Shown: piece by piece, positions 8,972-17,873 of the stretch
Position numbering within the stretch: position 1 is the stretch's first letter
Layout: the number at the start of each line of letters is the position of its first letter
Origin: Massilia solisilvae
GTDB taxonomy: Bacteria > Pseudomonadota > Gammaproteobacteria > Burkholderiales > Burkholderiaceae_D
Reading direction: 5' to 3'
NCBI RefSeq assembly: GCF_024753215.1
Contig: NZ_JANUGV010000002.1
Span: forward strand, 558,001-622,000
Length of the DNA stretch: 64,000 bases
Notes under the pieces: model-generated
Databases searched by the model: none
Seen by the model: the letters and a program-made list of their open reading frames with translations, nothing else
What the model was told of the DNA's origin: nothing
Program-made: the position numbers and the translations under genes

Positions 8972-9760
8972 ATGAAACGAATGGTGCGATGGATGATGGC
9001 GGCCGTGCTGGCCACGGCGGCGGGCCTGGGTGTGGCCGCCGAGGTGCTGCTGGGGCCGGGCGACGTGGTCAAGATGTCGGTGTACGGCAGCCCTGACATG
9101 TCGGTCGAGACCCGGGTGTCCGAAACCGGCGCGATGACCGTGCCCTTGCTGGGTCCGGTGAAGGTGGGCGGGCTGTCGGTGGCCGCGGCCGAGAAGAAGA
9201 TCGGCGACGCGCTGGAGAAGGGCGGCTACCTCAAGAAGGCCCAGGTCAATCTCCTGATCACCACGCTCACCAGCAACCAGGTGTCGGTGCTGGGCCAGGT
9301 CAACCGCCCGGGCCGCTATCCGGTCGAGGGCAAGCGCAAGGTGCTCGACCTGCTGGCGCTGGCCGGCGGCATTGCCGTGGACGGCGGCGACACCGTGGAC
9401 CTGGTGCGCACCCGCGACGGCAAGACCACGCGCGAGACCATCGACATCGTGGACATGGTGCGCAAGGGCGAGCTGGACCGCGACTACGAAGTGACCGGCG
9501 GCGACGTGATCTATGTGCAGCGCGCGCCGCGTGCCTACGTGATGGGCGAGGTGCAGCGGCCGGGCGCGTTCCGCGTCGAGCGCGGCATGACCGTGCAGCA
9601 GGCGGTGTCGGCCGGCGGCGGCCTGACCGCGCGCGGCAGCAGCAACGGCTGGCGCATCACCCGGCGCGACCCCAGCGGCCAGGTGCAGACCATCGACGTC
9701 AAGGCCAGCGACCTGGTGCAGACCGACGACGTGATCACGGTGCGCGAGAGCTGGTTCTGA
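8972..9760 (+). CDS. epsE: EpsE polysaccharide export protein (Wza-like OPX)
   Basis: This 262-aa secreted protein has a signal peptide ending GVAA and a polysaccharide-export domain starting VLLGPGDVVKMSVYG, followed by two SLBB-type beta-grasp segments (VSVLGQVNRPGRYPVEG and AYVMGEVQRPGAFRVERG). It is the outer-membrane export component that works with the chain-length protein EpsF. The layout fits the short EpsE type (TIGR03028). ATG 8972 is preferred to GTG 8966 because the GAGAGGGAG stretch sits upstream. No lipobox is visible. Confidence 0.92.
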   Translation: MKRMVRWMMAAVLATAAGLGVAAEVLLGPGDVVKMSVYGSPDMSVETRVSETGAMTVPLLGPVKVGGLSVAAAEKKIGDALEKGGYLKKAQVNLLITTLTSNQVSVLGQVNRPGRYPVEGKRKVLDLLALAGGIAVDGGDTVDLVRTRDGKTTRETIDIVDMVRKGELDRDYEVTGGDVIYVQRAPRAYVMGEVQRPGAFRVERGMTVQQAVSAGGGLTARGSSNGWRITRRDPSGQVQTIDVKASDLVQTDDVITVRESWF

Positions 9761-9795
9761 GCGTTTTCTTGTTCCCCCGATAAAGGAAGCGTGCC

Positions 9796-11205
9796 ATGAA
9801 CGTCCGTCAATTCTTGCTGATCCTGTACGCCAGGAAAAAGATCATCCTGTGGACCCTTGCCGCCACGGTCGCGCTGGCCCTTGGCTGGAGCCTGATCCAG
9901 CCGAAGACCTACAAGGCCACGGCCTCGGTCCTGCTCAACTACAAGGGGATCGATCCGCTGACCGGGATGGCCGTGCCGAGCCAGCTGATGCCCGGCTACA
10001 TGGCCACTCAGATCGACATCATCGGCAGCAAGAACGTGGCGCGGCACGTGGTCGATGCGCTGCACCTGGCCCAAAGCCCGGCCGTGGTGCAGCAGTTCAA
10101 CGACGCCACCAACGGCCGTGGCGACGTGCGCGACTGGCTGGCCGACCTGCTGCTGCGCAAGCTCGACATCGTGCCGGCGCGCGAGTCGTCGGTGGTGGAG
10201 GTCAGCTTCAAGGGCAGCGACCCGGCGTTCGCGGCGGCCGTGGCCAACGCTTTTGCCGAGGAATACCAGAAGCTGACGGTGCAGCTCAAGACCGAGCCGA
10301 TGAAGAAGACCTCGTCCTACTTCAACGAGCAGACCAAGCAGCTGCGCGACAACCTCGAGGCGGCCCAGGCGCGCCTGTCCAAGTACCAGCAGGAAAAGGG
10401 CATCGTCAGCCTGGACATGAACCGGGTGGACGTGGAGCTGCAGCGCCTGAACGATTTGTCGGCGCAGCTGGTGGCCGCGCAGGCCGCCGCGATGGAGGCC
10501 AACTCGCGCGAGCACGTGGCCGGCGCCGGCGCCAACTCGCCCGATGTCGCCAACAACGCGCTGGTGCAGAACCTGCGCGTGGGCCTGGCCAGCGCCGAGG
10601 GCAAGCTGGCCGACACCTCGGCCCGCTACGGGCGCAACCACCCGCAATACCAGGCCGCGCGCGCCGAGGTGGACAAGCTGCGCGCCGAGCTCAACACCGC
10701 GATGGGCAACGTCACCAGGAGCGTGGGCAACAATGCGGCCGTGCTGCGCCAGCGCGAAGCCGACCTGAAGAATGCGGTGGCGGCCCAGAAGACCCGCGTG
10801 CTCGAACTGAACCGTGCACGCGACGAGCTCGGCGTGCTGCTCAAGGACCTGGACTCGGCCCAGCGCGCGTTCGACGCCGCCAGCCAGCGCTTCTCGCAGA
10901 CCCGCATCGAGGCCCAGTCCGAGCAGTCCGACGTGGCGATCCTGAACCCGGCGGTGGCGCCGGTGGACCCGTCCGGCCCGCGCGTGCTGCTCAACACGCT
11001 GGTGTCGATCATGCTGGGAACCATCCTCGGCGTGGGGCTGGCGATGCTGCTCGAGCTGCTCAACCGCCCGATCCGCTCGAGCTCGGACCTAAAGGACATG
11101 CTGGGCATTCCCGTGCTCGGCACCATCGAATGGAAGCCCGGACGCGGCCAGGGCGGCCGGCTGGCCGCCCTGATGGCGCCGCGCCGCCTGCTGCGCCTGA
11201 ACTAA
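9796..11205 (+). CDS. epsF: EpsF chain-length determinant protein (Wzz/PCP family)
   Basis: This 469-aa inner-membrane protein has a first membrane helix near residues 16-36, a periplasmic Wzz domain, a long coiled coil (about 165-375) rich in Ala, Gln, Arg and Leu, and a second membrane helix near 397-420 (LVSIMLGTILGVGLAMLLEL). It lacks a fused kinase domain; the partner kinase-like gene epsG follows 16 bases later. It would control polymer length and connect inner-membrane polymerisation with EpsE. The length and order fit TIGR03017. Confidence 0.92.
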   Translation: MNVRQFLLILYARKKIILWTLAATVALALGWSLIQPKTYKATASVLLNYKGIDPLTGMAVPSQLMPGYMATQIDIIGSKNVARHVVDALHLAQSPAVVQQFNDATNGRGDVRDWLADLLLRKLDIVPARESSVVEVSFKGSDPAFAAAVANAFAEEYQKLTVQLKTEPMKKTSSYFNEQTKQLRDNLEAAQARLSKYQQEKGIVSLDMNRVDVELQRLNDLSAQLVAAQAAAMEANSREHVAGAGANSPDVANNALVQNLRVGLASAEGKLADTSARYGRNHPQYQAARAEVDKLRAELNTAMGNVTRSVGNNAAVLRQREADLKNAVAAQKTRVLELNRARDELGVLLKDLDSAQRAFDAASQRFSQTRIEAQSEQSDVAILNPAVAPVDPSGPRVLLNTLVSIMLGTILGVGLAMLLELLNRPIRSSSDLKDMLGIPVLGTIEWKPGRGQGGRLAALMAPRRLLRLN

Positions 11206-11221
11206 CCAAAGGGACACGACC

Positions 11222-12094
11222 ATGAACTCACCCGTGCTGTCGGCGCTGTCGGCCGACCATTCCGCCGCCGAATCGCGCATGGGCGCCTTGCTGCTCGACT
11301 CGGGCAAGCTGACGCCCGAGAACGCCGAGCGCGTGCTGCGCACCCAGAAGGAGCTCGGCCTGCGCTTCGGCGAGGCGGCCGTGCGCCTCGGGCTGGTTTC
11401 CGAGGACGACATCGCCCAGGCGCTGGCGCGCCAGTTCGCCTATCCGTATCTGCAGAAGGGCCAGGCCACCCTGTCGCCGCGGCTGGTGGCGGCCTACGAG
11501 CCGTTCGCGCCCCAGGTCGAGTCGCTGCGCGCGGTGCGCAGCCAGCTGATGCTGCGCTGGTTTGCGCGCGGCCGGCGTGCGCTGGCCATCGTCGGCATGG
11601 ACGAGGACGACGGCGCCAGCCTGTTCGCGTCCAACCTGGCGGTGGTGTTCTCGCAGCTGGGCGAGCAGACCCTGCTGGTGGACGCCAACCTGCGCGGCCC
11701 GCAGCAACAGGAAACCTTCGGCCTGAAGCCGCGCCAGGGCCTGTCCGACCTGCTGGCCGGGCGCGCCGACCTGGACGTGATCGCGCGCATCCCGGCCTTC
11801 GTCGACCTGTCGGTGATGCCGTCCGGGACGCTGCCGCCCAACCCGCAGGAACTGCTGGCGCGCGAAGCCTTCCGCAACCTCAACACCCAGCTCGAAAGCC
11901 GCTACGACGTGGTGCTGTACGACCTGCCGCCGTTCGCGCGCGGCGCCGACGCGCTGGCGGTGGCCGGGCGCGCCGGCGGCGTGCTGCTGGTGGCGCGCAA
12001 GCACCGCACCCGGGTCGCCGCCATCACCCGCGCGGTCGAGCAGCTGGTGGACGCCGGCGCCGAGGTGCTCGGCTCGGTGGTGGTGGAGTTCTGA
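11222..12094 (+). CDS. epsG: EpsG chain-length/tyrosine-kinase-type protein with degraded P-loop
   Basis: This 290-aa cytoplasmic protein is related to bacterial tyrosine kinases (TIGR03029). Residues 20-80 form a GspE/PilB N-terminal-like helical domain (LLLDSGKLTPENAERVL). The kinase-like domain follows. Its Walker A position reads GMDEDDGAS (125-133), with no Lys or Arg before the Ser. Walker A' reads LVDANLR (152-158), where the second Asp is replaced by Asn. The Walker B-like motif YDLPP is retained. No C-terminal Tyr cluster is present; the protein ends SVVVEF. It may be a regulatory pseudo-kinase. It abuts xrtB directly (stop then ATG). Confidence 0.85.
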   Translation: MNSPVLSALSADHSAAESRMGALLLDSGKLTPENAERVLRTQKELGLRFGEAAVRLGLVSEDDIAQALARQFAYPYLQKGQATLSPRLVAAYEPFAPQVESLRAVRSQLMLRWFARGRRALAIVGMDEDDGASLFASNLAVVFSQLGEQTLLVDANLRGPQQQETFGLKPRQGLSDLLAGRADLDVIARIPAFVDLSVMPSGTLPPNPQELLAREAFRNLNTQLESRYDVVLYDLPPFARGADALAVAGRAGGVLLVARKHRTRVAAITRAVEQLVDAGAEVLGSVVVEF

Positions 12095-13003
12095 ATGAAC
12101 GTCCAGGTGCGCCCCCGCATGTCGCTGGCGCCGGCCGCGCGCGCCGTGCTGCCCGAGTGGTGGCCGGTGTTCGCCGGGCTGGCGATCCTGTTCGTGCCCA
12201 CTTTCTACGACCTGTTCACCGGGGCCTGGATCGGCGAGGAGCAGGGCCACGGCCCGATCATCTTCGGCCTGGCGCTGTGGCTCATTCTCCGCAAGTGGCC
12301 CGAGGTGCTGGCCGCGACCACGCCGCCGCGCGCGAGCTGGGCCGGCTGGCCGGTGCTGGCCATTGGCCTGGCGGCGCACCTGCTGGGGCGCTCGCAGCAC
12401 ATCCTCATGCTCGAGATCGGCTCGATCATCGCCGTGATGGCCGCCGTGCTGCTGGTCAAGCGCGGCGCGCGCGCGCTGGCCGTGCTGTGGTTCCCGTTCT
12501 TCTTCATGATCTTCATGGTGCCGCTGCCCAGCGAATTCGTGGCCGCCGTCACGCTGCCGATGAAGATGGCGGTATCGTGGGCCACCGAGCACCTGCTGTT
12601 TGCCGCCGGCTACCCGATCAGCCGCACCGGGGTGATCCTGCAGATCGGCCAGTACCAGCTGCTGGTGGCCGACGCCTGCGCCGGCCTGCAAACTTTGCTC
12701 ACGCTGGAGGCGCTCGGGTTGTTCTACCTGAACTTCATGCGCCACCCGTCGGCCTTCCGCAACGTCGGGCTGGCGCTGTTCATCATCCCGATTTCGTTCT
12801 CGGCCAACGTGATACGCGTGATCGCGCTCACGCTCATCACCTACTACTTCGGCGACGCCGCAGGGCAGGGCTTCCTGCACGGCTTTGCCGGCATGGTGCT
12901 GTTCCTCACCGCGCTCACGCTGATCCTGTCGGTCGACTCAAGCCTGCAGTGGTACCTGCGGCGGCGCGACGCTGCGCTCGTGCGCGACAAGGTGCCGGCA
13001 TGA
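12095..13003 (+). CDS. xrtB: Exosortase B
   Basis: This 302-aa polytopic transpeptidase-like membrane protein is predicted to sort PEP-CTERM proteins. The exosortase catalytic residues are visible: Cys195 in VADACAGLQ, Arg241 in SANVIRV and His262 in GFLHGFAG. About eight membrane segments are apparent. The neighbours epsD-E-F-G upstream and epsI downstream identify the exosortase-B subtype. The stop overlaps the epsI start by four bases (ATGA). A likely substrate lies at 33648 in the same locus. Confidence 0.95.
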   Translation: MNVQVRPRMSLAPAARAVLPEWWPVFAGLAILFVPTFYDLFTGAWIGEEQGHGPIIFGLALWLILRKWPEVLAATTPPRASWAGWPVLAIGLAAHLLGRSQHILMLEIGSIIAVMAAVLLVKRGARALAVLWFPFFFMIFMVPLPSEFVAAVTLPMKMAVSWATEHLLFAAGYPISRTGVILQIGQYQLLVADACAGLQTLLTLEALGLFYLNFMRHPSAFRNVGLALFIIPISFSANVIRVIALTLITYYFGDAAGQGFLHGFAGMVLFLTALTLILSVDSSLQWYLRRRDAALVRDKVPA

Positions 13004-13692
13004 ACCGCCGCTTCGTCGCCAGCTGCGTGCTCGGCGCCGCCATGGCGCTGACCTCGGCCCTGACCGGGGCGCTCACGCCGACCGTCCACGTGGCCAGCGC
13101 CGCCGACCAATTCAGTCTTGAGGCGATGGTGCCCAAGCGCTTTGGCGGCTGGAGCGTGGACGACAGCATGGTGCCGCTCAAACCGAACCCCGAGCAGCAG
13201 ACCGTGCTCGAGAAGATCTACGACCAGACCCTGGCGCGCACCTACGTGAACGCCGAGGGCCAGCGCGTGATGCTGTCGATCGCCTACGGCGGCGACCAGA
13301 GCAAGGCGCTGCAGCTGCACCTGCCCGAGGTGTGCTACGTGGCCCAGGGCTTCCAGATGGTCAAGGAGCAAAGCGGCACGCTGCCCACCCGCTTTGGCGC
13401 GCTGCCGGTCAAGCGCCTGGTGGCGCGCCAGGACCAGCGCAACGAGCCGATCACCTACTGGGTCACGATCGGCGACAAGGCGGTCCTGTCGGGCATCGAG
13501 CAAAAGCTGCAGCGGCTCGCCTACGGCCTGTCCGGCAAGATCCCCGACGGCATGCTGGTGCGCGTGTCCACCATCCAGCCCGGCGCCACCGAGGCCTACA
13601 AGGTGCAGGACCGCTTCGTCAACGACATGCTGGGCGCCATGGCCGCGCGCGACCGGGCGCGCCTGCTCGGCGCCAGCGGCAAACAGGGCTGA
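13000..13692 (+). CDS. epsI: EpsI family protein (exosortase partner)
   Basis: This 230-aa protein has an N-terminal membrane anchor or signal (about 6-27, Ala/Leu/Thr-rich) and a periplasmic EpsI domain (MVPKRFGGW, near 43-51; LHLPEVCYVAQGF, near 107-119). EpsI domains are found either fused to the C-terminus of exosortases or, as here, encoded right after. They are thought to assist the exosortase or the EPS machinery; the exact role is unknown. The HxPxxCY motif includes a conserved Cys. ATG 13000 overlaps the xrtB stop. Confidence 0.9.
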   Translation: MNRRFVASCVLGAAMALTSALTGALTPTVHVASAADQFSLEAMVPKRFGGWSVDDSMVPLKPNPEQQTVLEKIYDQTLARTYVNAEGQRVMLSIAYGGDQSKALQLHLPEVCYVAQGFQMVKEQSGTLPTRFGALPVKRLVARQDQRNEPITYWVTIGDKAVLSGIEQKLQRLAYGLSGKIPDGMLVRVSTIQPGATEAYKVQDRFVNDMLGAMAARDRARLLGASGKQG

Positions 13693-13694
13693 TC

Positions 13695-15155
13695 ATGAAC
13701 CTGGACACGCTCCTGATCGCCATCTACACCTCGCTGCCGTTCATCATCGTCGTGCTGATCGCGCTCCTGATGGTGGTGGGCATCGGCGTGGGCGTGGTGC
13801 AGCCGCGCTTTCTGGCCTACCCGTACCTGGCGGTGTTCTTCACCATGAATTCGACCAGCTACGGCAGCATCATCACCAGCCCGGTGATGTCCAGCGTGTA
13901 CGTGCGCGGCTCCGGGGTGCTGGTGTTCCCGCTGGTGTTCTATTACGTGCTGGGGGCCTGGTGCTGCGCGCGCGTGTCGGCCGGCTACCAGGGCTACCGC
14001 GAGCCGCCGTGCAACCTCAAGCCCTGGTTCTGGGGCTGGTTCTTGCTGCTGGTGGCGCACGCCACGGCCGCCGTGTTCTCCGGCGTGAAGGTGGTGGACG
14101 CGCTGTCGGTGGCCGGCTTCTCCAACGTCGTGTGGATGGGGCCGCTCGTGGCGCTGCTGCTGCTGTCGTTCCGCACGCCGGAGCAGACGCGCGAGCTGGG
14201 CGACTTCATCGTGCTGGTCGGGCTGGCGCGCGCGCTGTTCGGGCTGGTGCGCTGGGCCGCGTTCGGTGGCGACCCCAACAACGTGTATGCCAACATGAAC
14301 GAGGTGCCGATCAAGCTCACCTTCTTCGACATCAACGACAGCCTGGTCTGCACGCTGGCGTTCGCCGTGGCGGCGGTGCGCCTGGGCCAGGCCGGGCGAT
14401 TGCGCCAGTCGCAGTTCTGGTTTGCCGTCCAGTGGGCCACCGTCTGCGCCACCGCGCTGTGCGTGATGCTGGCGATGCGCCGCTCGGGCTGGCTCGGCTT
14501 TGCGCTGGCGGCGGCGGTGGTGATGCTGCGCTTTCCGCGCGAGCGCCGGCTCAAGGTGGCCGTGTTCGTCGGCCCGCTGATCGGCGCCGGCCTGCTGTAC
14601 GCCGCGTCCAAGCGGCTCGGCCAGACCAAAGGCGCGCACGGCGTGGTGTCGCGCCTGCTGTACGACATGCAATCGGGTCGCACCGGCGCCGAGAGCGAGC
14701 GCGTGCTCGAGCTCAAGCTGGCGCTGGCCGACTTCCTGTCCAAGCCGTTCACCGGGATCGGCGCCTGGGGGCGCTACACCGGCTACGAGCGCATCGGCTG
14801 GCAGAACAATGCCGACGGCGGCACGTTCGTGCACAGCGGCGTGCTGCACATCGCCCTCAAGACCGGCTTGCCCGGGCTGGTGCTGCTGGCCGGGCTGGTC
14901 ACGGCCTTCATCGTGTTCGCCCGCCGCGCATTGAAGAGTCTGCCGCCGGAGCACCTGCCGCTGGCCACCGCCGGCGTCGCGGGGATCGCTTTCCTGATCC
15001 CCGAAATGCTGATCGGCACCCCGATCCCGCAGGTGCGCGGTACCCAGATGATTGCGATCTGCCTGGCGCTGCCTTACCTGGCGGCGGGCGTGTTCCAGCC
15101 GGCCACGCCCGTGCCGGCAACCAGCGGGCGGCGCCTCAGGCTGGTGCCCGCATGA
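13695..15155 (+). CDS. O-antigen polymerase/ligase-like membrane protein (Wzy candidate)
   Basis: This 486-aa protein has about 11-12 hydrophobic segments and a large polar loop near residues 300-400 (containing GIGAWGRYTGYERIGWQNN), the general shape of Wzy polymerases and O-antigen ligases. In a Wzx/Wzy-type locus it is the natural polymerase candidate. It starts two bases after epsI and its stop overlaps the next gene by four bases (ATGA). Sequence alone does not separate polymerase from ligase. Confidence 0.75.
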   Translation: MNLDTLLIAIYTSLPFIIVVLIALLMVVGIGVGVVQPRFLAYPYLAVFFTMNSTSYGSIITSPVMSSVYVRGSGVLVFPLVFYYVLGAWCCARVSAGYQGYREPPCNLKPWFWGWFLLLVAHATAAVFSGVKVVDALSVAGFSNVVWMGPLVALLLLSFRTPEQTRELGDFIVLVGLARALFGLVRWAAFGGDPNNVYANMNEVPIKLTFFDINDSLVCTLAFAVAAVRLGQAGRLRQSQFWFAVQWATVCATALCVMLAMRRSGWLGFALAAAVVMLRFPRERRLKVAVFVGPLIGAGLLYAASKRLGQTKGAHGVVSRLLYDMQSGRTGAESERVLELKLALADFLSKPFTGIGAWGRYTGYERIGWQNNADGGTFVHSGVLHIALKTGLPGLVLLAGLVTAFIVFARRALKSLPPEHLPLATAGVAGIAFLIPEMLIGTPIPQVRGTQMIAICLALPYLAAGVFQPATPVPATSGRRLRLVPA

Positions 15156-16789
15156 AGCTGGACCTGGCGAAGAACGCGCTGTCCAACCTGGCCGGCGCCG
15201 TGGTCCCCGCGGCGGTGGCGCTGCTCACCGTGCCGCTGGTGGTAAAGGGGCTGGGCGATGCCGGCTACGGCCTGTACTCGCTGGTGACCGCGATCGTCGG
15301 CTATTTTGCGGTGCTCGACATCAACGTGACGGCCGGCTCGGTCAAGTACATCGCCCAGTACAACGCCAGCGCCGAGCGCGAGCGCATCAGCGAGACCATC
15401 ACCTTCGGCGTGCTGGTGTATGCGGCGCTGGGCCTGGCCGGCGCGCTGGCGCTGTATTTCGGCGCCGAGGCCTTTGTCACCCGTCTCTACGCGGTGCCGC
15501 CCGCGCTGCACGAGGAAGCCGTGACCACGCTCAAAGTGGCCGCGCTCGGCTTTTTCATTACCCAGCTCGACAACTACCTCTCCAGCGTGCCGCAGGCGCT
15601 GATGCGCTTTGACATCTCGAGCCGCTTCGAGGTGCTGTTCGGGATCCTGGTGCCGCTCTCCACCGTGCTGGTGCTGATGTTCGGCTATGGCCTGGTGGAA
15701 GTGATCCTGGTGCGGGTTGCCGCCAGCGCGCTCAATTGCCTGATGCTGTGGCAAGCGATCGGCAACCTGGTGCCCGACCTGGCCTGGCGCATGCCCACCG
15801 CGCGCCTGAAGCGCGAGCTGCTCGGCTTTTCCGCCTACTCGTTCTTCTCGCGCTTTGCCACGCTCACCTATGCCCACGCCGACAAGCTGATCGTCGGCGC
15901 GCTGGCCGGCGTGGCCCCGCTGGCCTGGTATACGGTGGCCGCCACGCTGGCCAACCGCATCCTGAGCCTGACGTACCGGCTGGCCGGCGTGTTCTTTCCG
16001 GCCGCCAGCAGCCTGGCCGCGCGCGGCGAACACGAGCGCCTGAACCGCATCTACCTCAAGGCCAACCGCTACATCGTGTTCATCAACGCCTCGGTGCTGG
16101 TGCTGGTGGCGGTGTTCGCCCAGCCGATCCTGTTGTACTGGATGAATGCCGACTTTGCCCGCAACGGCGCGCTGGTGCTGCAGTTGATCGCGCTGTCACA
16201 GTTCATCGATTCGCTCACCAACCTGCCTACCCTGGTCAACGACGGCATGGGCCACCCGCGCATCTCCGGCATGTTTGCGCTGGCGCGCGCGGTGCTGGGC
16301 ACGCTGCTGGTCTGGCTGGGCGTGACGCGCTTTGGCATCGACGGCGCGGCCTGGGGCCACCTGGCCACCTCCACCGTGCTCAGTGCCGGCCTGCTGGTGG
16401 TGGTGCACGGGCGCACCGTGCCCAGCCGCCTGTCCGATCTGCTCAAGCAGGCCTACCTGCCCAGCCTGTTCGGCGTGGGTCTGGTGGCGCTGGCGGCCAT
16501 GCTGCTGCGCCCGCTGGCGCGGCCGGGCGTGCTTGACCTGGTGTTGCTCGTGCTATTGACCGGCGTGCTGCTGGCCGCTGGCGGCGCCCTGTTTGTCCTC
16601 GACCGGAACGACAAGGCGCTGGCCCTGTCCAAGCTGAGAAGCTTGCTGTCGAGAGGCCAGCGTGAACATCCTGATGGTCAGCGAGGACTTGCCGGGGGAG
16701 CGGATCGGCGGACTGGGACAGCACGTCGTGACCCTGGCCAATGCACTGCTCGAACTGGGACACACGGTGGACATCATGGGCCGGAGTGA
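15152..16789 (+). CDS. Polysaccharide flippase (Wzx/MATE-like)
   Basis: This 545-aa protein has 12-14 membrane segments and begins MKLDLAKNALSNLAGAVVP, with the typical early motif GDAGYGLYSLV of the polysaccharide_synt superfamily. It would flip lipid-linked repeats across the inner membrane. The hydrophobic core ends near residue 490. The last 40-odd residues (starting EHPDGQRG, rich in Gly, Arg and Thr) are the out-of-frame reading of the next gene, whose GTG lies 128 bases before this stop. The original stop may therefore have been lost. Confidence 0.85.
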   Translation: MKLDLAKNALSNLAGAVVPAAVALLTVPLVVKGLGDAGYGLYSLVTAIVGYFAVLDINVTAGSVKYIAQYNASAERERISETITFGVLVYAALGLAGALALYFGAEAFVTRLYAVPPALHEEAVTTLKVAALGFFITQLDNYLSSVPQALMRFDISSRFEVLFGILVPLSTVLVLMFGYGLVEVILVRVAASALNCLMLWQAIGNLVPDLAWRMPTARLKRELLGFSAYSFFSRFATLTYAHADKLIVGALAGVAPLAWYTVAATLANRILSLTYRLAGVFFPAASSLAARGEHERLNRIYLKANRYIVFINASVLVLVAVFAQPILLYWMNADFARNGALVLQLIALSQFIDSLTNLPTLVNDGMGHPRISGMFALARAVLGTLLVWLGVTRFGIDGAAWGHLATSTVLSAGLLVVVHGRTVPSRLSDLLKQAYLPSLFGVGLVALAAMLLRPLARPGVLDLVLLVLLTGVLLAAGGALFVLDRNDKALALSKLRSLLSRGQREHPDGQRGLAGGADRRTGTARRDPGQCTARTGTHGGHHGPE

Positions 16790-17873
16790 CCGCCACGGCC
16801 CGGGCAGCGCCGCGCAAATCGGCTTTCGCGGCCGCGTGCTGCCCGGTTTTGCGTTCCGCCGTCCCGGCTGGAAAGAAGCGCAGCTGGGCTTTTTCAACCC
16901 GCTCAAGCGCCCGTGGTTCGCGCACCGCATCGCGCGCGCCATCGAGCGCGTGGCAGGCCGCTACGACGTGGTGCATTACCACGGCCACCTGCCCATGACC
17001 GGGCGCTACCTGCCGGGCACCTTGAACTTCGTGCAGACCCGCCACGACCAGGGCAGCGAATGCCTGATCGCGCTGCGCTTCAAGGACGGCCAGCCGTGCG
17101 CGGCGCTCGCTGCGCGCGAGTGCGCCGGCTGCATCCATCCCGGCCCTGGCCCGCTGCGGCGCGCCTTGTCCGGCCGCGCGGTGCGGCGCTATCGTCTGGA
17201 GACGGCCGAGGCATTTGCGCGCCACAAGACCATTTTTGTGTCCGATTTCCTGCGCCGCGCCTTCCTGCGCGCGGTGCCCGGCGCCGACCTGTCGCGCGCC
17301 TGCGTGATCCACAACTTCGTCAGCTATCCCTATTTGAAGGCGCGCGCCGTGCCGGCAGGGCAGGTGCGGCAGGGCGAAGTGCTGCTGGCCGGGCGCATCG
17401 ACGCCGGCAAGGGCTTTGGCGAGTTCCTGTCCTGGCTCGATGGCCACTTGCCTGCCGGCAGTCGCGTCGCCATCGTCGGCGACGGCCCGCTCAAGGCCGG
17501 CCTGGAACAGCGCCATGCGGGGCCGGCGATCCGCTTTCTCGGCTGGCGGCCCTACGACGAAGTGGTGCGCCGCGCCGCCCGCGCCCACCTGTGCGTGGTG
17601 CCGTCGGTGTGGGAGGAGCCCTGCGGCACCACCGTCATCGAGGCGCTCGCGCTGGGCAAGCCCTGTCTGGCGCTGGCGCGCGGCGGCACGCCGGAACTGG
17701 CGGCCTGCGCCTGCTATCCCGGCCAGTTGCAGCTGGCCGCCACCATGCCCGAGCTGGTCGCGCACCTGGTCGGGCAGCTCGCGCGCGCGCCGCACACGGC
17801 GCCGCTTCCCGACCAATTCCCGATGGACGTGTACCAGACCATCCCCAAGATACTGGAGTGCTATGCCGGCTAA
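16662..17873 (+). CDS. Glycosyltransferase family 4
   Basis: This 403-aa GT-B fold retaining glycosyltransferase starts MNILMVSEDLPGERIGGLGQ, the usual GT4 N-terminal strand and Gly-rich acceptor-side loop. The C-terminal donor domain includes LLAGRIDAGKGFGEF and the EX7E motif in EEPCGTTVIEALALGKP. A Cys-rich stretch (CAALAARECAGCIHPG, near 146-161) sits between the domains, a feature seen in a subset of GT4 enzymes. The start is GTG 16662, inside the 3' end of the flippase gene. The donor sugar is unknown. Confidence 0.88.
   Translation: MNILMVSEDLPGERIGGLGQHVVTLANALLELGHTVDIMGRSDRHGPGSAAQIGFRGRVLPGFAFRRPGWKEAQLGFFNPLKRPWFAHRIARAIERVAGRYDVVHYHGHLPMTGRYLPGTLNFVQTRHDQGSECLIALRFKDGQPCAALAARECAGCIHPGPGPLRRALSGRAVRRYRLETAEAFARHKTIFVSDFLRRAFLRAVPGADLSRACVIHNFVSYPYLKARAVPAGQVRQGEVLLAGRIDAGKGFGEFLSWLDGHLPAGSRVAIVGDGPLKAGLEQRHAGPAIRFLGWRPYDEVVRRAARAHLCVVPSVWEEPCGTTVIEALALGKPCLALARGGTPELAACACYPGQLQLAATMPELVAHLVGQLARAPHTAPLPDQFPMDVYQTIPKILECYAG

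Noticed and set aside
13394..15151. Long upstream in-frame extension of the flippase gene through epsI and the polymerase gene
   Set aside because: The extension is Arg/Ala/Gly low-complexity shadow sequence; the real protein starts at ATG 15152 with a normal flippase N-terminus.
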